64,000 nucleotides of DNA, taken from Dillenia suffruticosa (lineage: Eukaryota > Streptophyta > Magnoliopsida > Dilleniales > Dilleniaceae). Positions within the stretch are counted from its first letter, which is position 1. Every line of letters begins with the position of its first letter. Both the position numbers and the translations under genes were made by a program. The notes under the pieces are model-generated. The model saw only the letters and a list, made by a program, of their open reading frames with translations, was not told the origin of the DNA and searched no databases. Positions 15,101 through 25,777 of the stretch are shown here, in pieces. The stretch covers positions 6,517,501 through 6,581,500 of the forward strand of contig JAVTVX010000019.1 of NCBI GenBank assembly GCA_033439265.1. Reading direction: 5' to 3'.

Positions 15101-18100
15101 GTTCTTATATAAAAATTTAATCTAAATTACCTCAGATTCCATTTCAGGTACTACCTTTGCAACTATTTTTTCCTTACACTCCTATATCCATATTGCTTAT
15201 GGTTGTCTGTCTAGATATGCTTTACATTGTGTAGGTGCATTGTGGTGCCTTTCTTGAATTGTATTGTTTTTTATGCACAGTCATTTATAAAATATTGTGC
15301 AGGGTTTAAGCAATGGTTTTGGTAGTTGTGTTCATATGGTCTGTTAGGACTTGGGCAATAAATGCTTAACGTGCTAAAAGTTCCCAAAACATCGAAAATA
15401 AAAAGTGGTTGCGAAACCGCTTTTGTAATAAAATGGGAAGTCAGAAAATTTGTTATCTTGTCCTCTTGCTTAGTGGTCACAAGGGAGATAAAAACCTGAC
15501 TTTGTCACAGGTCTGGTTTCAAGTCACCCTTCCCCTTTGCTCTCCTGATTGGAGAAAGGAGGAATCTGTCAAAAAGTGGAAGAAGAAGAAGAAGTATGGG
15601 TCAAAAGCTGAACTACCATATTTGGTATCTCAACTGCAGTGTGACATAGTATGTGATACTTGTATAGAAGTACCTTTGGGGCCTAGTATTTTGAAAAGTA
15701 TGACTAATTTTACTTAATGCATTACATGACATGGCTTAAGCACATGGTAGAGGGTTAGCCTTGGGGCCAAAAATCTGGATCAGAAGGGAAAAATACCTCT
15801 TGCTGTCCATGAGAGGTGACAATTAAAAGGTATATGAACTGAAAAGTGGTTTTTATTTAGTTGTCAAAGGGTTGAAAGCTCCGCACAAAAAATGGTTTAA
15901 ATGCATTTCTCTATTATTGTTATATCATGAGTGCCACTTGGAATATAGGATATTTGACCGGCAAGTTAGGAGAGATATGAAAAACAATAAATAAACGAAA
16001 GACTCATATCAAGTGTCTTCAAGAAACTAAGTGGGTAGGGGAGAAGGCTAAAGTAGTAGAACCTTATGGTTATAAGTTTTGGTATACAGATTGAGGTAGA
16101 ACTAAGAATGGGATAGGAATAATTGTACATAAGGATATACTAGAGGATGTAATAGAGATAAGAAAGAGTGGAGATAGAATTTTGCTTGTCAAATTAGTAG
16201 ATGGAGAAAACATAGTTAATATAGTCAGTATGTATGCGCCCCCAAATAAGTACGAATGCAATTAGTAAAAGACAATTTTGGAAAGATTTAGATGAATTTA
16301 TACAAACCATACCTAATGGAGAGAAGTTATTTATCGGAGGAGATTTAAATGGACATGTAGGAGAGAGGAATGAAGGATTCGAAGTCGTACATAGAAACTT
16401 TGGATTTGATTGTAAGAATGAGGCGGGAGATATCATTTTAGAGTTTGTCACAGCATTTGATCTGGTACCTGTGAGCACCATCTTTAAGAAAAAAGAAACG
16501 CGCTTAATGACATATAGAAGCGGATTTAATGCTAGCCAAATAGATTTCTTTCTCATTAGGAGAGGTGATAAAATGATCTGTAAGGTTACACCAGGAGAGA
16601 GTGTAGCAACTCAACATAGACTCCTAATCTTAGATATATGTGTCTCTAAAAAGGCAAAAGAAGCATCGTCCTTTTGTGGAGCCAAAAATTAAGTGGTGGA
16701 ATCTAAAAGGAGAAAATGTGACTACATTTAGAGATAAATTAATTCAAATAGCAAATTGGTCCACTAATGGTGATTCGGAAACAATGTGGAAAGAGGTGTC
16801 TACTAATATTAAGAATATAGGTAGGGACGTTCTTGGTATATCTAATGGTCAGGCCCCCATAGGCTAGGAATCATATTAGTGGAATGAAAAAATACAAACT
16901 GCTATTCGAACCAAACGAGAGTGTTATAGGAACCTTAAATGTAATAGTAATAGCGATGCATATGAAAAATACAAAAGTGCAAAAAAAGATGTGAAAAAAA
17001 TTATTCAAGAATCAAAGAGTAAGGTGTATTTGATATATTAATGCTAACGAATATTTTTAACAAAATTTGACAAACTAAGAGAATGCCCCAAATATGAAGT
17101 GAGTATAATTGTACCACTATATAAGAATAAATGAGACATACAAGATTGTTCAAACTATCATGGAATTAAACTTATGAGTCATACAATGAAATTATGGGAG
17201 AGAGTGATAGAACATAAATTAAGATCGGAGATAAATGTGTCTCAAAATCAATTTGGATTTATGCCAGGAAGATCCACCACGGAGGCAATGCACTTGTTAA
17301 GATATTTGATGGAGATATATAGAGCACATAAGAAAGACCTATATATGGTATTTATTGATCTAGAAAAAACATATGATAGGGTTTCTAGAGACGTATTGTG
17401 GTGGATATTGATAAAGAAAAATTTTCTTGAAATACATTAATCTCATTAGAGATATGTATGATGGAGCTATAACCAATGTAAAAACTTGTAGGGGTATGAG
17501 TGATAGTTTCTCCATTAACATTGGGTTCCATCAAGATTCGACATTAACTCCCATCCTTTTTGTAATAGTAATAAACGAAATCATAAAAAACATTTAAGAT
17601 GAAATACCATGGTGTATGGTTTTTACAAATAATATAGTGTTGGTTGATAAAACTAGAGAGGGTATTGTTGCTAAATTAGAGTTATGAAAGGACACGTCAT
17701 AATCTAGAGGGTTTAGATTGAGTAGATCAAAAATTGAGTATATGAATATGAGGTGTAGGTTTAGCAACAATGACTAGAATGATGAAAAAACGATTAGATT
17801 AGATGGGCAATATGTATCAAAAAGTGAATGATTTAGATATCTTGATTCTATCATTCAAAATGATGACAATATAGATGGTGATACGAATCATAGGATTCAA
17901 GCGGGTTGAATGAAATGGAGAAAGACATCTGGAGTTCTTTGTGAACGCACGATGTCACTGCATTTGAAGGGAAAGTTCTGTAGAACCGCAGTAAGACGTG
18001 CACTATTATATGGTACTGAGTGTTGGGTTATTAAATAACAACAAGAACAAAATATGGCGGTAGCAAAAATGAGAATATTTAGGTGGATGTGTGGTAAAAC

Positions 18101-21100
18101 TAGAAGAGATAGAATTAGAACTGAAGAGATTCAAAAAAAATTGGGAATTAGTTCAATTGTGGATAAAATGCGAAAGTGTCGTCTAAGATGGTTTGGACAT
18201 GTGCAAAGAAGACTCGAATACATTGGTTAGGAGAGTTGAAAACTTGAATATAGGAGATCTAATAAAACGTAGAGGTAGACCGTTGAAAACTTGGATACAA
18301 GTTATTCGTAAAGACATAATAATTAAGGATTTAGTCGAGAAGATGACTTTAGATAGCAATAAGTGACGTAAAAAAATCCGCACAAATTAAATTATCATAT
18401 TTATTTATTTATTTTATTTGTTTATTTTATCTATTCTTTTTATTATTTTTATTTATTAGTTATATTTATATTTTTACTTTTATTTTTATTTTTATTTTTA
18501 TTTTAAATCCTCATACTTGTCTCTCAAATGGCCGACTCCAAATTATTGGGATTAAGGTTCAGGTTGTTGTTTTGTTATATCATGAATGTGACTTTTTTTT
18601 CTGGTGCTGATGTGAGTTTCAAAAGATGATCAAAGATGTTTGTGAGTGCACGGGCATTGTGGGAACAGCCTTTCCTTGGTGTTCTGTTTGTGTGTTAATA
18701 TAGAGGAATGATTTCTAGAGCTCCTAAGAGGTGAGTAATGGTTTCCTTGGGTAAGTTAGCATTTGCTTTGGGGGGGGGGGGGGGAGGGGGCATAATTTCT
18801 GGAATGATTGGGGATCACAGTATTCTCTTATTTATTTATTTATTTATTTTTGGTGTCAACAAGCTCATTTTATATATTCTCAGATACTCTTAAAGTTGAT
18901 GGATATGTTAGTGGAATTCTATTGTGAGAAGGCTGTTTTCCATGGGTCAAAAAATGAAGTAGTGTAATCAAACTCTTCCCTTCTGTTAAAGTTTGATTCT
19001 TTTGGCCTTTGTTGTCCATTCTGGAGGCTATTACTGGGGAAATGCCCTTTTTTCCAATCTCCTTCCAAAGTGGTCTACTCTAGCTGAATATTGGGTTTAA
19101 AGATATGGTTTTCCCTTTAATGTTCACTGAATATTGAGGAGACGCAAAAACAATCCTAAAGGGGAAAATATTTGTTAATGTCAGCATATCTTCAAGTGTT
19201 GCTGCATGATAATCATTTTATATATATCTGAACCATGAATTTGAATATCTGGTTGATCAAGGCCTTATCAGCTATTACATATTAGTATAGGCTTGATTCT
19301 ATCTTATGTTTCTGTCAAGAGTTTCCTATGTCAGAATGATCCATTTAATTGAATTTGCTGTATCCTTTTCCAATTTGTCACATGATGTTGGCATGAACAA
19401 ATAAATCGAGAAAGGATATTCACAGAGGTTTTCTGTCCCTACACTGCACTCTATGGTTCATTTCTATCGCATGCTTGTTTTTATAGACATATTTTATACT
19501 GAGAAAATTCCTTTAGACAACCATATGTGGATTCAACTTGCCTCCAGTACTAACTTCCCTTTAATGATCGCCAGTGCTCCTAAATCTTCTTTCCCCCTTT
19601 TTACTCTGGATAAGAAGGAAGTGCTATTAAAGAAGTGTCAATGGTCCTAGATCTATTACATATGAGTACTAATAAAACAGTCTGTACATAGCGATTGCTA
19701 GTTGTTTTTGGGAAATTGAATAAACGATCAACCTAATTAAAATTCAGCTGGACTTTCAACAAGTTATGAAAGAAAAAATATTCTGTCAATTAGTTGAAGA
19801 ATATTGAATTTAGCTGGTATTTAACATACATGTATAAGAAATATGTTCAAATAGTTGGGCTTAATTTTGAATTTATATTTCATGTATATTATATTAGGAT
19901 TAAGGCTCAGTTTGTTGTATTTCATGTACATTACTTTTTGAGACTGTTAATATCAAATGATTGGAGGAGAATAGTAATGAAGGGGATCCAAACCCCATAC
20001 ATTTCTGTTGTTTTCTTCACTCTGTTCAAGCTGTAAGTTTATGGCGGGGGAGTCTAACTTCTGTTATCTTATTCCTTGAGTCATCTTTGCTTTCTTTTGT
20101 GTATTCAACGTGTTGCTTTCTGCTGCCATTAGCAAAAAGAAAATTTAGGACTTCTATGATATGAGGCCATCATAAGACTTTGCTGTTTCATGGATCAAAA
20201 AAATAAAAAAATAAAAAAATAAATAAACCTTGTTTCTTGTGTTTGGCTGTTAGAAATGTATTTTGGTCAGCTGAAATTGTCTTTCAACTAAATGGGAAAA
20301 CGAAGATAAAACTCGAGAAAATGAATTGTAGAAAATAACTGGAAGTCATTTTCTGGCCTACTTGTTACTGGCTGGTGGACTTTCGTCCCAGATTGTTAAA
20401 AGATCGTTCTATTTGGTATTTCAAGCTCGGGAAATTAATTTCCTTGGAATGGTCAATTTCAGTGAAAGAAACAGAAAATGCGTGGTGCTCCAGCTTCATA
20501 GAAATTTGCTCTCTTAGCTAATTTCCTTTTACTTGTCTGTATGTCAACAGGGTTGATGTGTGAATTGCTGTGGAGTGATCCACAACCGTATCCTGGAAGG
20601 GGTCCAAGCAAGCGGGGTGTTGGCCTCTCTTTTGGTGGTGATGTGACAAAAAGATTTCTGCAGGAAAATAATTTAGGTATTTGTCTTTCTTATTTTCCTC
20701 TTGATATTCAACCCTTTTTTTTATTCATATAAAATCGAAGTAGTCATGCTCTTGCTCATCTTTTACAGATTTAGTTGTGCGATCTCATGAAGTGAAGGAT
20801 GAAGGCTATGAGATTGAGCATGATGGTAAACTCATTACTGTATTTTCTGCACCAAACTATTGTGATCAGGTAATTTAAATCTTTCCTTCCTCTTCTTTGT
20901 AGAATCCTGAAAATATATTGGTCATGTTGAATGCTGACCTTGACAACATATTTTTTGAGTTTGGTTTTGTTTGACAATATATGGATGATGCAAATATGGA
21001 CCTATTGACATTGAGCTATTGAATCTCCAGCTTGCTTCTCAATTTTCATTACTGCCTATTCCATTTTTCCGATTAAATATGATGTACTTGTTTAAGTGAT

Positions 21101-21893
21101 TGCAAAAGCTTTCATTCAATAAGCTCTATCATATTGATCCGTGTCTTTCTCAAAACTCTTTGATTTTTTCTGATAATATTCTAAGTAATATCTGTAAGTA
21201 AACCCCATGGGTAATTATTGCTGACTACAATGTGGAGAATATTTCCACTTAGTGACACACATTTGTTATTTATGATCTATCACTAATTATGAAGCTTATT
21301 TCATCATCATAAAATTGGGGTCGGCTTCTTTTTGTCTTGTCCTTGCTGGTTGAAAGTTGTTCACTTGTTTATTGTTCGTAATCATAGTTGTCAATTTAAA
21401 GTAACAGATTTGAATAAACAACTGCCTCACATTTTCTGTAAGAAATCTTGTACACATCACTTTGTGGTTTCCTCATTAGTTTATAGTTAATTTATCTTTC
21501 GGCAGCAGAGTTGATGCTAATATGTAAGATCTGAACCCAGTTAACATTTTCATTTACTTTGATCATCACTGAATCATGACTTGGATTTACCCATTCCACC
21601 CTCCAAAGAAGGAAAAACACAAAACACATACACACAAAATACTGATGTAACTCTTCTGTATTTTGTGGGGGTGCAGATGGGCAACAAGGGTGCTTTTATA
21701 CGTTTTGAAGCCCCTGAAATGAAGCCAAATATAGAGACTTTCTCAGCCGTGGTGAGCACAACTTTATCGATGTTTCATTCCTTTGTAAATGCTAAATGTT
21801 CCTCTATGTTAATCTTTGTAAAAATTTTCACAGGCACACCCTGATGTCAAGCCAATGGCATATGCCAACAACTTCCTCAGAATGTTCTCGTAG
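2996..21893 (+). CDS. PP5: serine/threonine protein phosphatase 5 (TPR + PPP catalytic domain), 12 coding exons, complete
   Basis: Coding exons: 2996-3065, 3182-3351, 3434-3505, 10239-10389, 11599-11707, 11809-11926, 12769-12916, 13625-13873, 20551-20676, 20769-20869, 21677-21751 and 21834-21893. All junctions are GT-AG and in phase; the sum is 1449 nt (482 residues plus TAG), matching the short plant PP5 isoform. Residues 1-115 are three TPR repeats with the full HSP90 carboxylate clamp: K15, N19, N50, K80, R84. The PPP metal and catalytic signatures follow: GDVHGQ (225-230), GDFVDRG (254-260), GNHE (286-289), VVHGG in exon 8 and APNYCD (432-437). The C-terminal ANNFLRMF helix matches the autoinhibitory tail. 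In plants PP5 binds HSP90 and dephosphorylates phytochromes (PAPP5). No disabling lesion is seen. Introns 3 and 8 are about 6.7 kb each because of transposon insertions. Introns 6 (11927-12768), 7 (12917-13624) and 10 (20870-21676) hold nothing I recognise. The start at 2996 was chosen because it gives the family-like N-terminus; the in-frame ATG at 3005 is an alternative. Confidence 0.96.
3068..3098. repeat. (TA)n microsatellite in PP5 intron 1
   Basis: An alternating TA run starts just after the GT donor of the 116-bp first coding intron. It is likely length-polymorphic, and the short intron would tolerate small changes. Confidence 0.8.
3696..6632 (-). mobile_element. RTE-type non-LTR retrotransposon (LINE), degenerate, antisense in PP5 intron 3
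   Basis: Read on the - strand, the element opens near 6632 with an endonuclease domain. 5868-6413 encodes a run containing [16 protein letters not shown] and the [20 protein letters not shown] stretch typical of RTE apurinic endonucleases. Reverse transcriptase pieces follow, with an open frame at 5119-5331 and another at 4596-4802. The catalytic FADD box is FAND (4575-4586), so it has lost the first aspartate of the pair. Stops and frameshifts break the frame. The 3' end at 3696-3780 carries the characteristic RTE tail, a TTTGGGATTAA phrase followed by a (GTT)n-like run. The 5' end aligns with the same point of the second RTE copy at 15931, so both belong to one family. I could not find a convincing TSD. 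Confidence 0.85.
7350..9640 (+). mobile_element. L1-type LINE remnant (RT end, linker and zf-RVT region), interrupted
   Basis: Frame-shifted translation shows L1-type plant reverse transcriptase landmarks: FADHTILFL near 7385, a [13 protein letters not shown] stretch, then [12 protein letters not shown] near 7595, and a [11 protein letters not shown] stretch near 7800. Further on come a zf-RVT-like segment ([14 protein letters not shown], about 8485-8530) and its continuation after the insertion ([13 protein letters not shown], about 9310-9350). A terminal tail of TTTATTT repeats lies near 9640. No intact frame remains. It is a second, unrelated LINE in PP5 intron 3. Confidence 0.65.
8590..9300 (-). 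mobile_element. probable copia-like LTR fragment or solo LTR nested in the L1 remnant
   Basis: This stretch splits the zf-RVT region of the L1 remnant, so it is a later insertion. Read on the - strand, it shows a purine-rich GATGGAGAA followed by TGTTGGC near 9237, then an AT-rich promoter-like part, and AATATTAAAAC before the phrase ending in CTAGAAGGTGTGATAC. That order resembles a polypurine tract plus a copia LTR. The exact left end and a TSD were not determined. Confidence 0.4.
9640..10238. other. distal part of PP5 intron 3, no recognised feature
   Basis: Ordinary AT-rich intron sequence leads to the exon 4 acceptor (AG at 10237-10238). A short (CA)n run lies at about 10068-10076. Two small open frames, at 9804-9986 and 9964-10149, have no recognisable content. 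Confidence 0.6.
10390..11598 (+). other. PP5 intron 4, the position of the alternative membrane exon in other plants
   Basis: In Arabidopsis and tomato a longer PP5 isoform carries a membrane-spanning insert exactly at this junction, between the TI and EVEPQYS residues (family knowledge). I do not recognise a homologous exon in this 1209-bp intron. If the intron is retained, the frame continues from residue 154 for 46 residues with two hydrophobic stretches (near [13 protein letters not shown] and [12 protein letters not shown]) and stops at 10527-10529. Confidence 0.5.
14534..14653. repeat. inverted repeat with a (CATA)n/(CATG)n loop
   Basis: The left arm at 14534-14564 (TAATTATAGTTGGCTATATT, continuing) is the near-perfect reverse complement of the right arm at 14623-14653. 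The loop is a CATA tetranucleotide run followed by GCATGCATGC. Upstream, the phrase AGATAGCTCAATAT occurs twice (near 14394 and 14503) around TATA and TGTA repeats. The structure could be a small foldback element or an expanded cruciform. Confidence 0.7.
14870..14955 (+). mobile_element. possible tRNA-derived SINE fragment
   Basis: A GGAGGTTCAAGTCTCTCC segment at about 14910-14927 resembles a pol III B box. An upstream GTGTACCTAGTTT could be an A box, and an A run begins near 14949. No TSD was found. The call rests on these motifs only. Confidence 0.3.
15931..18571 (+). mobile_element. RTE-type LINE, degenerate, sense orientation in PP5 intron 8, with a 14-bp TSD
   Basis: The element is bracketed by identical 14-bp target-site duplications TTGTTATATCATGA at 15917-15930 and 18572-18585. 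It opens with the endonuclease start [11 protein letters not shown]. 16234-16692 covers the endonuclease core, with [13 protein letters not shown] and the [11 protein letters not shown] stretch. 17174-17440 is reverse transcriptase ([12 protein letters not shown], then [11 protein letters not shown]). The catalytic FADD box is FTNN at 17622-17633, so the enzyme is dead. Multiple stops and shifts are present. The 3' end has a TTTATT-rich tract (18395-18505) and the RTE terminal phrase CAAATTATTGGGATTAAGG. It is the same family as the antisense copy at 3696-6632. Confidence 0.93.
18586..20550 (+). other. distal part of PP5 intron 8, with a 15-base G run
   Basis: The stretch is unrecognised intron sequence. 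A run of 15 G residues at 18770-18784 is followed by A and five more G residues. TTTATT repeats lie near 18830-18848 and an AAAAAAT repeat near 20198-20226. The exon 9 acceptor is CAACAG ending at 20550. Confidence 0.55.
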
Positions 21894-22300
21894 TCCCATT
21901 CAGCTGGCTGGACTTGTCAACCTTGTGTAAAATAGGCTGACCAGGTGAAGTGCACATTGTTGTGGTTGGCCATCGGTAGGAGCTGATCTACAGTGATGCT
22001 CGTTCTGCTCTTTATGTTGTCACAATAGGCACATTTATTGTTTTGTTTCCAAAGTTCTTATAGTCTCCCTTGTCATGCCCTAATTATTTATTTCATGCTA
22101 GTCCCATGTTTATACTGCTCTGCTTTTGGTCCGACTATTGTTTGGTTTCCCTTTAAAAGATTATATTCTTAGGAGAAGCCAACTTAGGAGAAGCCAATTT
22201 AGATTGATAAGCATATGAACATAGGCTTTTTGTTAATAAATTGTGAGAATTTAGTCATATGGAAATTTTGTTGTTTAGGACAAAATGGAGCCTTCTTGTT
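21894..22300 (+). other. PP5 3' untranslated region (approximate)
   Basis: Sequence after the TAG at 21891-21893 has no coding content and is likely the 3' UTR. An AATAAA lies near 22235 (TTAATAAATTG), and another AATAAA lies near 22760, so the true end is uncertain. Confidence 0.5.
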
Positions 22301-23689
22301 TGTTACTTTTTGATTCTGTCCTACAAGAGCCGGAGTATCTATGAGGGTTTTATTCTAGTTTAGGCAGTGTTTGGCTGGGCATCTAGAAGTGCATGCAATA
22401 TTAGTATTTTTGTTCCAAGCTGTGCGACGAGTCATATTGAGATTTTGGTTTGTTTATATCCTCTCCTCTCTTGCCTTCTTAGACTAGTGAAATTGCCCCT
22501 CTTATGAGATCCTTGAAAGAAGGGATTGTTTAGCATTCCGGTTAGCTGCAGTGAGGTATCTGTCTTAAAGGGCAATAGCTATTACTCAAATTCGATATTT
22601 TGTATAGTTTGGAGAGGTTTTTATGATAAGGCTTTAGTAAGATTGGTCATCCTCGATCATTTTTTTGTTCCGATTAGCCAAATGATGCTCTGAGTTAAAT
22701 GAGAGAATTTTCTATATTTTGAAAAGTGCAGTTTATGTAATACCTGTAGCCTTTAATTAATAAATAGGAATCAGTTGCAGGCTTTCTGTACAAGTTGGCA
22801 CATTTAAATTTTAATCGATGAAGTACTGATTATCGCGTATCTTTGAAAAAGGCCAAGTTATGGAAATCTCATTCTACAAACACAAGAGGCCAAGATAAAT
22901 TTGTTTTTTTTTTCTGTGCTTGATTGATATTTGGTAATCAGTTTATTAGTTTGATTAATTCAGTTTGAGCTAATTGTTGAGCCTATTGAGGCATGAGTTT
23001 TCTTGGTGTCTATTTTTTTCATTTTTAAAATTGAACAACTTAGATTAAGGAAAACCGGTGTATTTGTCTAGGGTTTCGTCGCGGCCGAGCAAACCGGTGC
23101 ATTTGTCACTAGACCAAGAGGTAGGTTGGTAGATCAATTCATATAATTTCATAAATTTTTGGATTTTCTCTCGAAGTCCTATAAAGTTGAATTGCAGGAT
23201 TAAAAGAGGGGGAATCTTCGTCTTTTTAGCACAGCAGGAACAAGAATACGATAGGTTGACTTGACAATTCAGAGAAGAGATTGTTGTCCCCCCTATCCCA
23301 AGCTACTAGTGTCAATCTGGAAATAATTAGCTAAAAAATATATTTAATGTCGCTTACACAATGATTGAATTTAAATGATTTTTATTTTTTTTTTAGCTTA
23401 TTTTCAAATTCAAATTTTAATGCTTTAAAAAAAAGTTAAGTTTATTTCAAAATCCAATTTTGAAACCACATTAGGTTAATTGAAGGAACATTATGATCTT
23501 AACCTTATTAATTTAAATACATGGCTATGTTAATTGACTGTTTCTTGAAAATACTTAGGGGACACGTGATATAACTTGATAAAAATTCATGAATTTTTAA
23601 ATCGGCAAAGAATATGTAATTTGTAATTAAATTTCACTAGAGTTTGTGAGGTCAATCCTATACTGCAGTAATTTGGTGGAAGGGATCAA

Positions 23690-23850
23690 AGGTTAGTTGG
23701 ATTAGTAGAATATCGTGTTAGATCTTTTAATCAAGATCTTGATTTTTACTAGTGATTTGGGTATGAAGTTGATTATGTTGAGAGAATAGTTTCCTAAATG
23801 GGTTATTGTAAATTTTGGATTAGATTAATTAGAGTATGGGTTTAGATTGT
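23690..23850 (+). mobile_element. tRNA-derived SINE remnant (same family as 52131-52320)
   Basis: The order GTTAGTTGGATTAGTAGAA, TTAATCAAGATCTTGATTTT, GTGATTTGGGTATGAAG and GGATTAGATTAATTAGAG matches, block for block, the SINE at 52131-52320, which has a recognisable TSD. No A-tail or TSD survives here. Confidence 0.55.
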
Positions 23851-24384
23851 GGCTTTTGCGCAGGCAAGATTAATGAAGGGAGAACAAGTGGGGGTAAATT
23901 GTTGTCTCCTTTTCCTCCCAAAATTAAAGCCTTCTTCTTCATTTGGTGCTTGCAGGGCCCCGGTAGACTGAAAAATTGAAGAATATTGCAGGTTTTAGCT
24001 ATTAGTTTCATCTTTCCATTATTCATCTAACTTGCTGTCCTTGTGTCTACTCCTCATAGTTTTCTCTAATCTTGCACATATTCAATATATATATTATATT
24101 CTTTTTATTTTTTTTTCCAAAAAATAAAATATTTAGTTGAAAAACAGTTCATAAGTTTTATTCTGAAACACACAAAGAGAAAGTCATTAAAATTATGCAA
24201 TTTTTTCTTATTGATTTTCTTTGTAGTTCAATTAACACTGTTTCTTTTCATCTAGAAATCTCGAATTTGAGTTTTTTATATATTAAAAAAAGAAGTGCTA
24301 AAATCATCTAGAAATAAATAAGATTCAAATCGTACTTAATGAATATAATGTGTCCCGTCTCTTAGGAACATATCAAGCGGTAGA

Positions 24385-24480
24385 ATCTTTTCATTTTTTT
24401 GGTTACGTAGAGATTTGAATCTGGGATCATCAGATTGAGGGAGGAGGTTATGATCACTAAACTATTTCCTTGGAGATGAA
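24385..24480 (-). mobile_element. tRNA-derived SINE-like fragment
   Basis: Read on the - strand, it shows ATAGTTTAGTGATCATAACC (A-box-like), then CCAGATTCAAATCTC (B-box-like), and ends in GTAACCAAAAAAATG. The order and spacing are as in tRNA-headed SINEs. No TSD was seen. Confidence 0.4.
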
Positions 24481-24758
24481 TCTCCCTACTTTTATATTCC
24501 CTTCTTGATTTGATTTCGTTTTATTATATTTTTTTATACAAAAAAATAATAATAATAATAACGTGTTCTTAAACTCTTTTTGAGAAATACCCTTTTTTCT
24601 TTTGTAGAAAAATACTTTTTTCCCGGCAGTCCCAATTTTTAATACAAAAAATATGTGTATATGAGAAATTTTCAAGCTCCCTAACAACTCTCCAAATGGA
24701 TAAGCAAAAATTAATTGAATTTCTAAAATGGCATATTATTTTTTTCTTGAAATATATG

Positions 24759-25596
24759 AAAATTTTGGAGTTTTGTACCGATTTAATCTAAAAAATAAAA
24801 ATAATTTAAAATAATTGAAACGGAAAAATATTTCCATTTATGCCCCGCAATATAACGAGTTGAAAACACGATACAGTGTGTTGTTTTTTTAACTCGTGAC
24901 ATAGTCCGAGATAGAGAGAGAAGAGTCTGCGGGGGGGAGGGGGAGAGAAGGGAGGAGTGCGGCGGGGAGAGTAGGGCGGAGGGGGAGGGAGAGAGAGAGA
25001 GAGAAAGAGAAAGAGAGGAGGAGCGTGGAGGGAGAATAAGAGAGAGAGAGAGGGGGGAGGAGCACGGCGGGTTGTGGAGGGGGAGGGAGAGAGAGAAAGA
25101 GGGGAGGGCGACGAAGGGGCAGAGGGGGGAGGGGGAGGGAGAGAGAGACAGAGGGGAGGAGCGGGGGGAGGGAGAGAGACAAAGGAGAAGCGCTCCGCCC
25201 CCCGCCACCCGCCACCCTCCCCCCTCTAACCCCCCGCCACCGTCCCCTCTTTCTCTCTCTCCCTCCCCCTCTGCAACCCGCTACGCTCCTCCCCTCTCTC
25301 TCCTTCCCCCTTCGTCCCTTGCCGCACTCCTCCCCTCTTTCTCTCTCTCCCACCCCCTCCCCCCTACTCCACCCCTTTGTCTATCTATCCCTCCCCCCTC
25401 CGCCTTCGCCCCCCGCCACCCTCCCCCCTCTGACCACTGCCGCCTCCCCCTCTTTCTCTCTCTCCCTCCCCCCTCTACAACCCGCCGCGCTCCTCCCCTC
25501 TCTCTCCTTCCCCCTCCGCCCTCTACTGCGCTCCTCCCCTCTTTCCTCTCTCCCTCCCCCTTCACCCCCCTTCTCTCCCTCCCCCTCCCCCGTGAA

Positions 25597-25631
<35 letters not shown>

Positions 25632-25777
25632 GACTATGTCGTAGGTTGAAGACGTGATACACTGTGTCGCGTCTTCAACTCGCGATATATGCGGGTCATA
25701 AACGAAAATATTTTTCCATTTAAGTTATTTTAAATTTTTTATTTTTTAGGTTAAATTGGTATAAAACTCAAAATTTT
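24759..25777. mobile_element. foldback (long terminal inverted repeat) element with a purine-rich and a pyrimidine-rich half
   Basis: The left arm (24759-24910) and the right arm (25630-25777) are reverse complements of each other along most of about 150 bp. Both share AAAATTTTG(G)AGTTTT, then AATCTAAAAAATAAAAA/AACCTAAAAAATAAAAA, GGAAAAATATTT and GACATAGTCC. Between them, 24911-25192 is almost entirely G/A and 25196-25629 almost entirely C/T, so the whole 1-kb unit can fold on itself. Each arm also holds a small palindrome around a CACTGTGT-like core, for example GTTGAAGACG and CGTCTTCAAC at 25644-25679. No transposase is encoded and no clear TSD was found. It is best described as a non-autonomous foldback or MITE-like element. 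The long open frames inside it are simple-sequence artefacts. Confidence 0.8.

Larger units (their letters stand above)
13874..15916 (+). other. proximal part of PP5 intron 8
   Basis: Intron sequence between the exon 8 donor (GT at 13874) and the RTE insertion. It contains simple repeats and a hairpin (14394-14653) and a short tRNA-like segment (about 14870-14955), listed separately. The rest is AT-rich and unrecognised. Confidence 0.6.
22301..24758. other. intergenic region with SINE remnants
   Basis: No gene is seen. Two tRNA-derived SINE remnants (23690-23850 and 24385-24480) are listed separately. Other open frames, such as 23829-24026 and 24457-24687 on the - strand, show no recognisable content. 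Confidence 0.6.

Noticed and set aside
24783..25662. Long open frames on both strands, rich in Ser/Pro/Leu or Arg/Glu/Gly
   Set aside because: They are translations of the G/A-rich and C/T-rich halves of the foldback element; simple repeats lack stop codons.
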